A DNA stretch of 64,000 bases from Pestalotiopsis fici W106-1 (Eukaryota > Ascomycota > Sordariomycetes > Amphisphaeriales > Sporocadaceae), in assembly GCF_000516985.1 (NCBI RefSeq), contig NW_006917095.1, positions 3,484,942 through 3,548,941 of the forward strand, in the 5' to 3' direction. The notes beneath the pieces are model-generated. The model had not been told where the DNA came from. It worked only from the letters and a program-made list of their open reading frames with translations, and searched no databases. Positions 37,701-49,324 of the stretch are shown here, piece after piece. The translations under genes were made by a program, and so were the position numbers. Numbering within the stretch: the first letter of the stretch is position 1; each line of letters opens with the position of its first letter.

Positions 37701-39570
37701 CTATTTTTTTATAATTATAAAGAAATTCGAATAATTAAAAATTAATTCGATTTCCTCGAAATCCGTAATTTCGTTAAATTTCGTATCCGAATTCGGTTCC
37801 GGGTAATTTAAACCGATTATACGGGTTTTTTTTATTATTTTTAGTAAATTTATAGCTAAATATATTATATTAGGCTTTAATTTATTAGCTAAATATAAAA
37901 AAAATTTACGTTTTTTTTTAATTTAACGTAGCAAAAGGCTTATTTTTAAAATTATATAATTTATTCCCGCTTATAATACCGCCTTTTTAGTAATATAATT
38001 AGCCGGATATAATATTTAGCGGAAATTCCGGTATATAAAGCACGTTTAATAACGTTATTTTACGTATTTCCTAATTAATTTCGAAAAAAAGCGTAATATT
38101 TTTAATTTTTTTTAGAAATATTTTTCTATTACCTATAATAATCGGTAAAAAATCCGATTTTATAATAAAATTATCGAATAAATTCTTATTATTCGATATA
38201 TGCTTTAAAAAACCCGTATCGTATAATTACTAATTTTTAAGGAGGGTAGTTAATTTTTTTTTTTAAATTATTCGAAATATTCGAAAAAATATAAAACGAT
38301 TCGTTTTCGTTTAAATTTTCGTTACGGGGTAAATTTCCCCGTTTTTTAGATTTCTGGTTCGTAATAAATATAATCGAATTTAAATTATTCGATTTATTCG
38401 AATTATTCGAATTATTAGAATTATTCGAATTATTCGATTTTTTTTATTTATTCGATTTATTCGAATTTTTTTTATTTCCGCTTTAGGTTTTCCGTTAATT
38501 TTAATTGGATTGGGGGAACCGGGATTTTTTATTATCCGTATAATAAAAATTTCCTATAGCCGTATTAGGGTCCCGTCGGTTTTTATTTAATATATCCGTA
38601 ATTAACCCTTCGAAAATAAATAGATTTAAAGACCGTAAAATATTACGTTAACGGTTAGCCTATATAAGGTAAATTAATTAAAAGGTTATAATAAAAATCG
38701 TTTTTTAATCGATATTATCGATTTTAGCCTTAACGCTAAAAAGCTTTAAAATATATCTTTTAAAAATAAATATAAATTCGTTTAACGAATTATAATTTTC
38801 GAATTTAATTATATAAAATTCGAAATATAATTATTAACGTAATACGGGATTAATGCTTTAATAGGCTAATTATAAAGTGGATAAGGCCTTATATAGATTT
38901 ATTTTATCGAAAATTAAATTTAACGGTTTTATTATTAAATTTTAACGAATTAAAAATAATGCTTAGGCTTTTTAAATATCGGTTATACCGTTATATATAT
39001 TAGTAATTTTAAAAAACCGATCGATTTTTAATAGTTTAAAATATAATTATAACGTGGATTTTTACGTATTTTAGTTTCCGGATCCGGAAAATTTCTGTTT
39101 TTCCGGTATTTGGCATCCGGCAATAATACGGATAAAATTATTTATTTTGCCGAATTTTTGCCGTTATAAAGGTATAATTATCGTTAAAAACGGTAAAAAA
39201 ATCGTTAAAAAAATAAAAATAAAAAAAATTAATTTTTTTATTTTATCGATAAAGTATATAAAGGGATTTAAGTGCTATAATATAATATAATAAATGCTAT
39301 AAAGTGCTATAGTAAATCGGCTATTATAATAAAAATTAGTTATAAATGACTTTATAGCCGTTATATAGCTATAACGGGTAAAATTACTATAATTAGCCAT
39401 TTAATTATAATTTTCGATATAATTACGGCTTATATAGGCTTATATATAAGCTTATAAAAAATCGGCTATTATAACGGAATTTTAAAGTTTACGTTAAATT
39501 AATTCGTTTAAAAAAACGGCTATAATTTTCGATATAAAATCCGGTTCTTAATATAATCGATATTATACCG
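34785..39570 (-). pseudogene. Degenerate gag-pol of copia copy A
   Basis: No frame stays open for more than a few dozen codons. Readable remnants on the minus strand are a Ser/Asn-rich Gag tail (plus-strand AATTCG repeats at about 38390-38470), integrase fragments (about 37100-37550), RT (about 35500-35950) and RNase H (about 35150-35260). The RT catalytic Asp pair has become Asn-Asn, which fits G-to-A change on the coding strand. It corresponds segment for segment to copy B in the opposite orientation. Confidence 0.85.
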
Positions 39571-39586
39571 GACCGGGCTTATAACT
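39571..39586 (-). other. Primer-binding site of copia copy A
   Basis: The minus strand reads AGTTATAAGCCCGGTC immediately after the 5' LTR. Apart from A-for-G changes it matches the complement of the anticodon arm of initiator tRNA-Met (GGGCTCATAACC), the half-tRNA primer type known from Drosophila copia. Confidence 0.7.
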
Positions 39587-40215
39587 TATTTTAAAATATA
39601 ATTAATAAATTATAAATTTAGGTATAAGGAAGTATTCGTATAATTCGTAAAATTAGGCCGTAAAAGTAATTATAAGGCTATATAATTAATTTATTAAAGC
39701 TTAAGGAAAAAATAACTAATTATAAAAAAATAACTACCTTTTATACCTATAAAATTAATTAATAAAAATATTTTAGAATATATTATTAATAAATTAAATT
39801 TATAATTAAATTAATTAGTAATAAAATTAATTTATAATCGAAAAAACTATCGAAATCTATAGATTTTTATAATATAAATTACCTTATAACCCTAAAACTA
39901 TTATGGCCAGGTATATTAGCTATATTTAATAGGGCTTAATTTAATGGAACGTTTTACTAGATTTTAATAGGTTCCAATGGCTATAATGGCCATAATAATC
40001 AACTATAATGACTTATTGACTATATAGCATTATAAATAGTGGCTGTAAATGGTGCTGTATTAATTATAAGTCAGTATAGGGTAAGTTCTACTGATTTCCC
40101 ATATATCGTTATTTAACGATATTTCGATGGGTTTTATAGCTATTATAACGATATAATATGCGTTATAAAGCTAATTTTATGCACTATACGATGCTGTATT
40201 AACATCCGTGCAATA
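39587..40215 (-). repeat. Copia copy A, 5' LTR
   Basis: 629 bp, same length as the other three LTRs. The right part (40000-40215) keeps more G+C than the left part and ends CCGTGCAATA. Confidence 0.92.
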
Positions 40216-40220
40216 TAAAT

Positions 40221-41755
40221 TATTTATGTAATTATATAGGTTAATATAATCCGGCGCTTTAATATAATTTATTTAAACCCTGGATTTTTCTTTTTATCGG
40301 CTATATAATTATTAATATACTTTTATAGCTTTGATTTTATTAATAAATTAATATGTGTATTTAATAATTAAAGTATATAAGTGTATTTAAGAGGAATTAT
40401 AGCGGGTATAATTTTGTTATTTTTAAGCTTTGCTTTAAAGGCATTTATTTTATAAAATTTCGCTATATTTTAAACGAGTATTATATTTTTGCTTATTTGC
40501 TATTTAAGGGGGATTAATTTTTTATTTATTTATTTATAAATTAACTCCTCGTTATTATAAGCTATTAAATTTAACTTTACGATAACGCCTTTATTTTATA
40601 AATGCTTTTTATTTTTTAATAGTATTTTTAGGCTTATTAGTGCCGTGGAAAATAAGCTTCGGCTTTAGGCGCTAAATGCCGTTAGCAAAAATATATAGCA
40701 TAAGCGTGGCTTAGCGTTTATCTTATTTATTTTTAATGCTTTTCCCGGCTACGTTTTTAGCGCCGGCTATATTATAAATATAATTATCGAAAAATTCGAA
40801 TAATATAAAGATTTTATTTATATTAAATATAACCTTTAATAAGATATATATAAGCTATTTATCGGATTGTGGCTATAATATTTAGCGTATAAATTTAATA
40901 AATTTTTCTGTTTATAATTTATAATCGGCTAAAAGTATATTTTTTTTAAATATAATCCGGCGCAGTAATAAGTTTTATCAGGATAAAAAGCGGGTAAACC
41001 AGCTATTAAAAAACATTATTTTTAGCTATTTATAGCTTATATCTTTATATAATGCATTTTCGTCGATATATAATAACTTATATAATCGCTTAGCAATTAA
41101 TTTAAATTAATTAGCTAACGTAATTTCGTTTTTGCTACGGCGCTAAAGGAATAATCGCATTAACTTATATTTTAATTAAAGGAATCGAGGGTTTAAAAGG
41201 GTATTTTTACCGTAATATATATTTTTTTTAGCTTATTAACGAAAAAATATTATTATAAATACAAAAAGGAAATTATTAGCTTTATTTAATATAAATAATC
41301 GGTAATATATTTTATTTTATTTTTATCCGGCGGGTAATTAATTAACCGACGAATCGGCTAATACGGATTAAATTTAATTCGCTAATTTGTTAAATATATA
41401 ATAGCCTTTTTTTTTTCCTTTAAAATATATTTATTATACCTGCCTTTTTTATGCTTTTTACGATTAGCTAATAAGGCTGCTTGGATTAATATATATAAAA
41501 ATCGATTTTTTGCAAATATAGCCTTCCGCCTTTTTTTTTTCTTATTACGTAATAAATCGTTAATTTCGGCGTTTATAAGAATATAAAATTAGCCGGATCC
41601 GGAAAATATAATATTTAATTATATCGGGCTTAATATAACCGGGATTTTTAATTAAACGGTTAAATTAATTATAGCCGGGGCTAAAATATAATTTAGCGAA
41701 TTTTTATATATTTAAAAATTTAATATATTTAATTATAAGCGTAAGCGTGGCTATA
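40221..41755 (-). pseudogene. Possible decayed DDE transposase of the host element
   Basis: This segment lies between the two copia insertions and belongs to neither. It is heavily mutated. On the minus strand around 40620-40720 a fragment of the form CYIFANGI-x-RLKPKLIFHGT can be read, which resembles the region after the first catalytic Asp of pogo/CENP-B-like DDE transposases (ADG...PLLIFKG). Upstream on the same strand there is a basic, Lys-rich segment (about 41380-41500). The match is short and stops interrupt it, so the call is tentative. Confidence 0.3.
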
Positions 41756-41760
41756 ATATA

Positions 41761-42389
41761 TGTTGCACGGATATTAATACAGCATCGTATAATGCATAAA
41801 ATTAGCTTTATAACGCATATCATATCGTTATAATAGCTATAAAACCCATCGAAATATCGTTAAATAACGATATATGGGAAATCAGTGGAACTTACCCTGT
41901 ACTGACTTACAATCAGTATAGCACCATTTATAGCCACTATTCACAATGCTATATAATCAATAAATCATTATAATTAACTATTATAGCCACTATAGCCACT
42001 AAAACCCACTAAAATCTAATAAAACGTTCTATTAAATTAAGCCCTACTAAATATAACTAGTGCATTTAGCTATAATAATCCTAAGGTTACAAGGTAACCC
42101 ATATTATAAAAATCTATAAATTTCGATAATTTCTTCGATTATAAATTAACCTTATTACTAATTAATTTAATTATAAATTTAATTTATTAATAATATATTC
42201 TAAAATATTCTTATTAATTGATTTTATAGGTATAAAAAGTAGTTATTCCTCCGTAATTAGTTATTTTTTCCTTAAGCTTTAATAAATTAATTATATAACC
42301 TTATAACTATTTTTACGGCCTAATTTTACGAATTATACGAACGCTTCCCTATGCCTAAATTTATAATTTACTAATTATACTTTAAAATA
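41761..42389 (+). repeat. Copia copy B, 5' LTR
   Basis: 629 bp, begins TGTTGCACGG and ends TTAAAATA, a mutated form of the TTAGAACA end seen in the 3' LTR. Confidence 0.93.
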
Positions 42390-42406
42390 AGTTATAAGCT
42401 TAGTCC
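42390..42406 (+). other. Primer-binding site of copia copy B
   Basis: AGTTATAAGCTTAGTCC directly follows the 5' LTR. It is the same site as in copy A with further C-to-T changes, again resembling a half-tRNA initiator-Met primer site. Confidence 0.65.
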
Positions 42407-45400
42407 GGTATAATATCGATTATATTAAAAACCGGACTTTATATCGAAAATTATAGCCGCTCTTTTAAACGAATTAATTTAACGTAAACTCTAAAATTCC
42501 GTTATAATAGCCGATCCTTTATAGGCCTATATATAAGCTTATATAAGCCGTAATTATATCGAAAACTATAATTAAATGGCTAATTATAGTGATTTTACCC
42601 GTTATAGCTATATAACGGCTATAAAATCACTTATAATTAATCCTTATTATAATAGCCGATTTATTATAACACTTTATAATATTTATTATATTATATTATA
42701 ATATTTAGATCCTTTTATATATTTTATCGATAAAATAAAAAAATTAATTTTTTTTATTTTTATTTTTTTAACGATTCCTTTACCGTTTTTAACGATAATT
42801 ATACCGTTATAACGGCAAAAATTCGGTAAAATAAATAACTCTATCCGTATTATTACCGGATACCAAATGCCGAAAAAACAGAAATTTTCCGGATCCGGAA
42901 ACTGGAATACGTAGAAATCCACGTTATAATTATATCTTAAACTGCTAGGAATCGATCGGTTTTTTAAAATTATTAATATATATAACGGTATAACCGATAT
43001 TTAAAAAGCCTAGGTATTACTTTTAATTCGTTAGAATTTAATAATAAAATTATTAAATTTAATTTTCGATAAAATAAATCTATATAAGGCTTTATTTATT
43101 TTATAATTAGCCTATTAAGGCATTAATCCCGTATTACGTTAATAATTATATTTCGAATTTTATACGATTAAATTCGAGAATTATAATTCGTTAAACGAGT
43201 TTATATTTATTTTTAAAGGATATATTTTAAAGCTTTTTAGCGTTAGGGCTAAAATCGATAATATCGATTAAAAAACGATTTTTATTATAGCCCTTTAATT
43301 AATTTACCCTATATAGGCTAACCGTTAACGTAATGCTTTACGGTTTTTAAATTTACCTACCCTCGAAAGGTTAATTACGGATATATTAAATAAAAACCGA
43401 CGGGACCTTAATACGGCTATAGGAAATTTTTATTATACGGATAATAAAAAATCCCGGTTTTTCCGATTTAATTAGAATTAACGGGGAACCTAAAGCGGAA
43501 ATAGGAAAAATTCGAATAAATTAAATAAATGGAAAAAATCGAATAATTCGAATAATTTTAATAATTCGAATAATTCGAATAAGTCGAATAATTTAAATTC
43601 GACTATATCCACTATAAATTAAAAATCCAAAAAATGGGGAAATTTACCCCGTAACAAAAATTTAGACGAAAATAAATCGTTTTATATTTTTTTAAATATT
43701 TCGAATAATTTAAAAAAAAAATTTAATTACCCTCCTTAAAAATTAATAGTTATACGATACGGGTTTTTTAAAATATATATCGAATAATAAGAATTTATTC
43801 GATAATTTTATTATAAAATCGGATTTTTTACCGATTATTATAGGTAGTGGAAAAGTATTTTTAAAAAAAATTAGAAATATTACGCTTTTTTTCGAAATTA
43901 ATTAGGAAATACGTAAAATAACGTTATTAAACGTGCTTTATATACCGGAATTTCCGCTAAATATTATATCCGGCTAATTATATTACTAAAAAGGCGGTAT
44001 TATAAACGGGAATAAATTATATAATTTTAAAAATAGGCCTTTTATTACGTTAAATTAAAAAAAACGTAAATTTTTCCTATATTTAGCTAATAAATTAAAG
44101 CCTAATATAGCATATTTAGCTATAAATTTACTAAAAGTAATAAAAAAAGCCCGTATAATCGGTTTAAATTACCCGGAACCGAATTCGGATACAAAATCTA
44201 ACGAAATTACGGATTTCGAAAAAATCGAATTAATTTTTAATTATTCGAATTTCCTTATAACTACGGAAAAATAGCATAAACGATTTAGCTACCCTAGCTA
44301 TAATATTTTAGCTAAAATAGCTAAAATAATTACGGAGATTCCTAAAAAGAAATTAAAAAAAAAATTTAAATTATAAATCTTATATTTCGGGAAAATTTAC
44401 CTAAAATTAACCCTATACGAATCCGAATAAGGCTAATAAACCGTTATATCGTATTTATATCGATACGGTTTATATTACCCTTTTTAGTTATTTCGGTTAT
44501 AAATATATAATTAGTTTTACGGATAATAAAACCGGATTTCGGGAAATTAAATTTTCTAAAAAAAAAATCCGATATATTCGATATCGTAATAAATAAAATC
44601 GAATATTATAAAACCTAATTCGGAAAATATCCGAATATTATTCGTATAAATAACGGCAAAAAGTTTTCCCCGGTTAAATTAAAAAATTATTTAACCGAAA
44701 AAAGGATTATTTTCGAACTTATAACTTTTTATATACTAAAATAAAACGGTATAACCAAACGTATAAACCGGATTATTATTAAAAAAACTAAAACGGTTTT
44801 TATCGATTTATAACTCCCGAAAAACCTTTAAAAATTCGTTATAAAAGCAATAATTTATTTAATAAATTTTATTATTACGGTATCCGGTTTATTTACTTTT
44901 TACTAAAAATTTTACGATTATTTTTGGCTAAAAAGGGATAATACGCCTAATTTATCCTAAATTTATATTTTAAAAATACCGGTTTTAATTTATAAACCGA
45001 AAAAAATCCGTAAAAACTCCGATAAATTCGGAATTACTACCGAAAACGGGAAAATAATTAAATATAACGGTAATAAAATTTATTATATATATTTTTCCGA
45101 TTAACCGTATAAATTATAAATTATACGGACCTCTTATATTCGATTATTACCTAAAAATCGAAAAAAAAAAGAAATTACCAAATTCGGAATTACCGGATTC
45201 GGAATTACCAAATTAAAAAATAACACCGGATAAAAATTCTACCGACGGTAAATTTATCTAATTAATAATCCCGAAAACGGTAAATCTAACGAATCTATTT
45301 TCCGGAAACGATCGAATTTTTCGATTTATTACGAATAAGTTTATAATTAACGATCGACCGGATTTACCCGAAAATAAATCTAATATAAATAATAAATCTA

Positions 45401-47187
45401 ATATAAATTCCGAATCTATAAATATTAATAATACTTTTTCGATTACTTTAAATAAATCGAATATTAAAATAATTTTTCCGAAATTTACGGATTTTAAACG
45501 AAATAAATTCGTTAAATATAACGAATTATTCGCCGATATCTCGTATTATTTAATTATCGAAAATTCAAGCTATACGGAACCGAAAATAATAAAATAGGCA
45601 TTAAAAAGCCCTAAAAAAATAAAACCAGGCTATATACGCTAAATTACGGTAATTAATTTAAAAAAAAACTTTTTAAACTATCGATCGAAATAAAATCTAA
45701 AAAGCCGGTAAAATCCTATTATCCGTAAAATAAATATTTAAAAGAAAAACCGATAAAAACGGAAATATCGATAAATATAAGGCTAAATTAATTATATATA
45801 AATTTAAATAACGATATAAAATCGATTATTTCGAAACGTTCGCTACGGGAACAAAATCTATTACCTAAAGGCTTTTATTAGCTTTAGCAGCTTATTATAA
45901 TTAGAAAATCGAATAAATTAATATAATCGGTGCTTTTTTAAACGGGGAATTATACGAAAAAATATATATTACCCTTATAAACAGATTATCCGAATTTTTA
46001 TCCGAAAACCCGGATTTAAATAATTTCGGATAAAAAATTAACGAAAAAAACTCCTAAGTAATCTAGCTTAAAAAGGCCTTATACGGTTTTAAATAAAATT
46101 TACGCTAATAGCAAATTACGCTAAAAAATAGCCTAAAAAAGCTTAGATTTAATTTATTTATTTTAAACGAATTAGTTTATTATAATAAAAAATCTAATAT
46201 TTTTATTATAACTTATATAAATAATTTCCTAATTTTTAGTCCTAATTTACGTAAAATCAACTAATTAAAATAGGATATTTCGAAAGAATTCGAAATAAAA
46301 AATTTAAAACTAATTTTTTATTTTTTTGGTATATAAATTAAAAAAAATCGAAAAAATAAAATAATTTATATAAATTAGGCAATTTACTTTAAAAAATTAC
46401 TAAAAATTAACGGATTTTCCGATATAAAACCGGCTAATATACTATTTAGCTTTAAAATCCTAAAATCGTTATATACGGCAAAAAAAAGCAATAAAAAACC
46501 GGCTTTAAAGGAATTTATTTATTTATATTAGCATTTATTAAATAAATTAATATACGCTATAATTTAAATTAGGCCTAATTTAGCTTATTTTATAGCATAT
46601 TTAGCCAAATATATACAAAACCTATCGAAAATTACGATAAAAAAGGTAAAAAAAATATTTAATTATTTAAAATCCTATTATTATTTTAGAATTACCTTTA
46701 ACGGGAAAATAAAACCTAGATTAATAAATTATTCCGATGCCGATTTTACTAATAATTACGAAACCCGTAAATTAACGTCCGGTTATTTATTTGCTTTAAA
46801 TAACGGGCCGATAAATTAAAAATCGAAACGGCAATCTACGATTTCTTTATTAACCACCGAAGCCGAATTTAACAAATTAAAACAGGCTACCCGTAAAGTA
46901 ATATCGCTAAAAAATCTTTTTATAAAAATCGGAATTAATATAAATACCGTATTAATTAAAAAAAATAATATAAAGGCTATAAATTTAGCATATAATCCGG
47001 AATATTACTAACGTATTAAATATACGGCTATACGATATTTTTATATACGGTAAAAAGTTAAAAATAAAAATATTCGAATCGAATATATTTTAATTAACGA
47101 TATACTAGCAAACGGCCTTATAAAGCCATTTCCTAAAAATAAATTTTAGAAATTTATTAAATTATTAAATTTAACCGATATTATTTA
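42407..47187 (+). pseudogene. Degenerate gag-pol of copia copy B
   Basis: Copia order is readable in spite of many stops. Integrase: YIDTVYI at about 44453-44475, the second catalytic Asp as Asn in INNGKKF (about 44650), and the third position Glu as Lys in the ITKRTNR block (about 44750). RT: KALYGFK (46070-46092) and the active site as YINNFL (46214-46231). RNase H: YSDADFTN (about 46730-46752) and SLLTTEAEF (46842-46870). The Asp-to-Asn and Glu-to-Lys changes are all G-to-A on the coding strand. The only listed-length frame here, 42686-42922 (-), is antisense and not a gene. Confidence 0.88.
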
Positions 47188-47197
47188 ACAAAAGGAG
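47188..47197 (+). other. Polypurine tract of copia copy B
   Basis: ACAAAAGGAG lies directly before the 3' LTR; copy A has the longer G run at this place. Confidence 0.75.
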
Positions 47198-47826
47198 TAT
47201 TATACGGATATTAATACAACATCGTATAATACATAAAATTAGCTTTATAACGCATATTATATCGTTATAATAGCTATAAAACCTATCGAAATATCGTTAA
47301 ATAACGATATATAGGAAATTAATAGAATTTACCCTATATTAATTTACAATTAATACAGCACTATTTACAGCTATTATTCACAGTGCTATATAGTTAATAA
47401 ATTATTATAATTAACTATTATAGCCACTATAGCCACTAAAACCCACTAAAATCCAGTAAAACGTTCCACTGGATTAAGCCTCACTAAATGTGGCCAGTGC
47501 ACCTGGCTATAGTGGTCCCAGGGTTATAAGGTAACCTATATTATAAAAATCTATAAATTTCGATGGTTTTTTCGATTATAAATTAACCTTATTATTAATT
47601 AATTTAATTATAAATCCAATTTATTAGTAATATATTCTAAAATATTTTTATTAGTTAATTTTATAGGTATAAAAGGTAGTTATTCCTTTATAGTTAGTTA
47701 TTTTTTCTTTAAGCTTTAATAAATTAGTTATATAGCCCTATAACTACTCCTACGGCCTGATTCTACGAATTATACGAACGCTTCCCTGTGCCTAAGTTTA
47801 TGATCCACCAATTATATCTTAGAACA
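47198..47826 (+). repeat. Copia copy B, 3' LTR
   Basis: 629 bp. The right half (about 47400-47826) is the least mutated LTR segment of the window and ends TTAGAACA. A short CAGGGTTATAAGGTAACC stretch and the TAACGATAT inverted repeat are conserved with the other LTRs. Confidence 0.93.
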
Positions 47827-48109
47827 ATATATATAATATAATATATAGTGTAGTGTGTTAATTTGCTAATAATCCGCGCCGTATAAATTTTAAGGCTATA
47901 GCCGGCTAGCGCTTATTTAAATTAAAAGGCCTTAAATTAAAAAAATTCCCGTTAATTAGGCTTAGCGATAAGCGTTATAAAATACTAAAATTTATCGTTA
48001 ATTAAATTAAATTAACTTTAAATTAAATTTTATTATTATGTGTAAAAAGATCGCGATTAACGCGTTATACACTATTATTTTAATATTAGACCCCTTATTT
48101 ACTTAGCTA

Positions 48110-48174
48110 ATTAAAGGGCCCCCTAAGCCTGCTTAGGCTTAACGGGTCTGCCATATTTTCGAAAAAAACCGGTA
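48110..48174 (-). repeat. Right terminal inverted repeat
   Basis: Reverse complement of the left repeat with two mismatches in 65 bp, ending in CCGG followed by TA. Ordinary DNA resumes immediately to the right. Confidence 0.95.
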
Positions 48175-48685
48175 TATTAACAAAACTACCTAATAATCTA
48201 CTGTGCACACTACCTAAAATGTACTCATACACAGTATTCAACACCCTTCCCGTTCCCCCCTACTACCCCTACTAAACACTACTACCACTACTACCACCTT
48301 TACTACTCTACCCGTACCGTTCACCTTTTTCAGCCCTTTCCACCCAAACCCCCCAGTCCCCAGTCCCCAGTCTTCCCTAAACGGCAAAGTGACGCGAGTT
48401 CCGCATGGCAGTCAAGGTATGTTGGAGGTTCGAAAGGTACCTAGGTAGGTAGGTAAGTAGAAGAGGCTTGCTTGGGGGTCCCATACTTCCCTTACCAAGT
48501 AGCTACGTACTATGTATGAAATACCCCGTAGCTCCAACGGCCACTATCGAACAATGGGCGCAAAACTATGTACGCACGCGAGATTTCTCAATGTTGCCAT
48601 TATGGACAATCTCTTCTCTTCTCTGGACAGTTGGTTAAATTGCATATAACAATAATAAAAAAAGGAACCTATCTACTATTGTTAG

Positions 48686-48712
48686 CCAGTCAGTCAGTCA
48701 GTCAGTCAGTCC
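48686..48712. repeat. (AGTC)n microsatellite
   Basis: About six CAGT/AGTC units. Confidence 0.9.
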
Positions 48713-49095
48713 ATCTATCATATCATTCCTATCTTGTGCACTTGTCATGTACCCGGCTGGCCTCGTGACTCGGTCGTCCTTATTTTGCAGCAGCAGCAGC
48801 CTCTGCTTCTTGATACCTCAAAAAATACGGGCGTACTTCTATCAGATATATAACAAGTTGCATGCCATTATCATGTCCATCTTCAGCTTTTGTCAGGATG
48901 GAGTGTTTGTTATGCATTAACAATCACAGAATACTAACATGGACCCTGCTGCACACTTTCAGCAATTCAGGGTTGTTGAGTCAGTAAAGTGTGTAAAGCA
49001 GGCAGAGCAAATCATCAAGTCATACTGCTAAACAATGACAAATAACCCTCCCCTCTCTCCCTCGTCCTTCCCGGGTAACATGACACCCGTCCGTC

Positions 49096-49133
49096 CAGCC
49101 CAGCCAGCCAGCCAGACAGCCAGCCAGCCAGCC
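49096..49133. repeat. (AGCC)n microsatellite
   Basis: About nine CAGC/AGCC units with one AGAC interruption. Confidence 0.88.
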
Positions 49134-49303
49134 ATTCAGTCATCAGTTCGTTGGAGTCCCTCTTCTTTCGACAGCCGCCTCTTCCCGCATCCCAGCGCCC
49201 CGGTAATCCAGCTGAATCGAGGCCCCTGTCTCGCTTCAGGGGTAGAAACCGCAACGGCCGAGAAAACCATTCTGCCGGCCCCAAAATCCTACCCTGGCCG
49301 TTG

Positions 49304-49324
49304 GGTCGGTCGGTCGGTCGGTCG
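49304..49324. repeat. (GGTC)5 microsatellite
   Basis: Five GGTC units; the overlapping VGRSVGRS-type open frame comes from it. Confidence 0.88.

Larger units (their letters stand above)
34146..40215 (-). mobile_element. Ty1/copia retrotransposon, copy A
   Basis: The element is 6070 bp with two 629-bp LTRs and a perfect 5-bp target duplication TAAAT (34141-34145 and 40216-40220). Sense is the minus strand: the primer-binding site adjoins the right LTR and the polypurine tract adjoins the left LTR. On the minus strand, decayed copia motifs are readable in order, including a KALYGFK block (about 35890), an RT active-site motif altered to YVNN (about 35750) and an RNase H block GYSDTDFANN (about 35230). 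Order integrase, RT, RNase H marks Ty1/copia. RIP has placed stops throughout, so it cannot move by itself. Confidence 0.92.
41761..47826 (+). mobile_element. Ty1/copia retrotransposon, copy B
   Basis: The element is 6066 bp with two 629-bp LTRs and a perfect 5-bp target duplication ATATA (41756-41760 and 47827-47831). Sense is the plus strand. It is the same family as copy A, inserted 1.5 kb away in opposite orientation. Motif remnants in order: Gag knuckle-like and Asn/Ser-rich region (about 43420-43610), integrase (44450-44770), RT (46070-46240), RNase H (46730-46870). All reading frames are interrupted. Confidence 0.93.
33083..48174. mobile_element. TIR-bounded DNA transposon with two nested copia elements
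   Basis: The block is delimited by 65-bp terminal inverted repeats and flanked by TA on both sides (33081-33082 and 48175-48176), the target duplication of Tc1/mariner-class elements. Removing the two copia insertions leaves arms of about 1.06 kb (33083-34140), 1.54 kb (40216-41760) and 0.34 kb (47832-48174), together about 2.9 kb. All parts except the outermost inverted repeats are extremely A+T-rich and full of stops in every frame, as expected from RIP. The nesting order is clear: the DNA transposon came first and the retrotransposons inserted into it. The superfamily call rests mainly on the TA duplication and is not proven. Confidence 0.75.

Noticed and set aside
42686..42922. 78-codon open frame on the minus strand in the A+T-rich island
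   Set aside because: Antisense to the start of the decayed gag of copia copy B.
33083..48174. Centromere or ordinary A+T isochore
   Set aside because: The block is only 15 kb, ends exactly in inverted repeats with a TA duplication and is fully explained by nested transposons.
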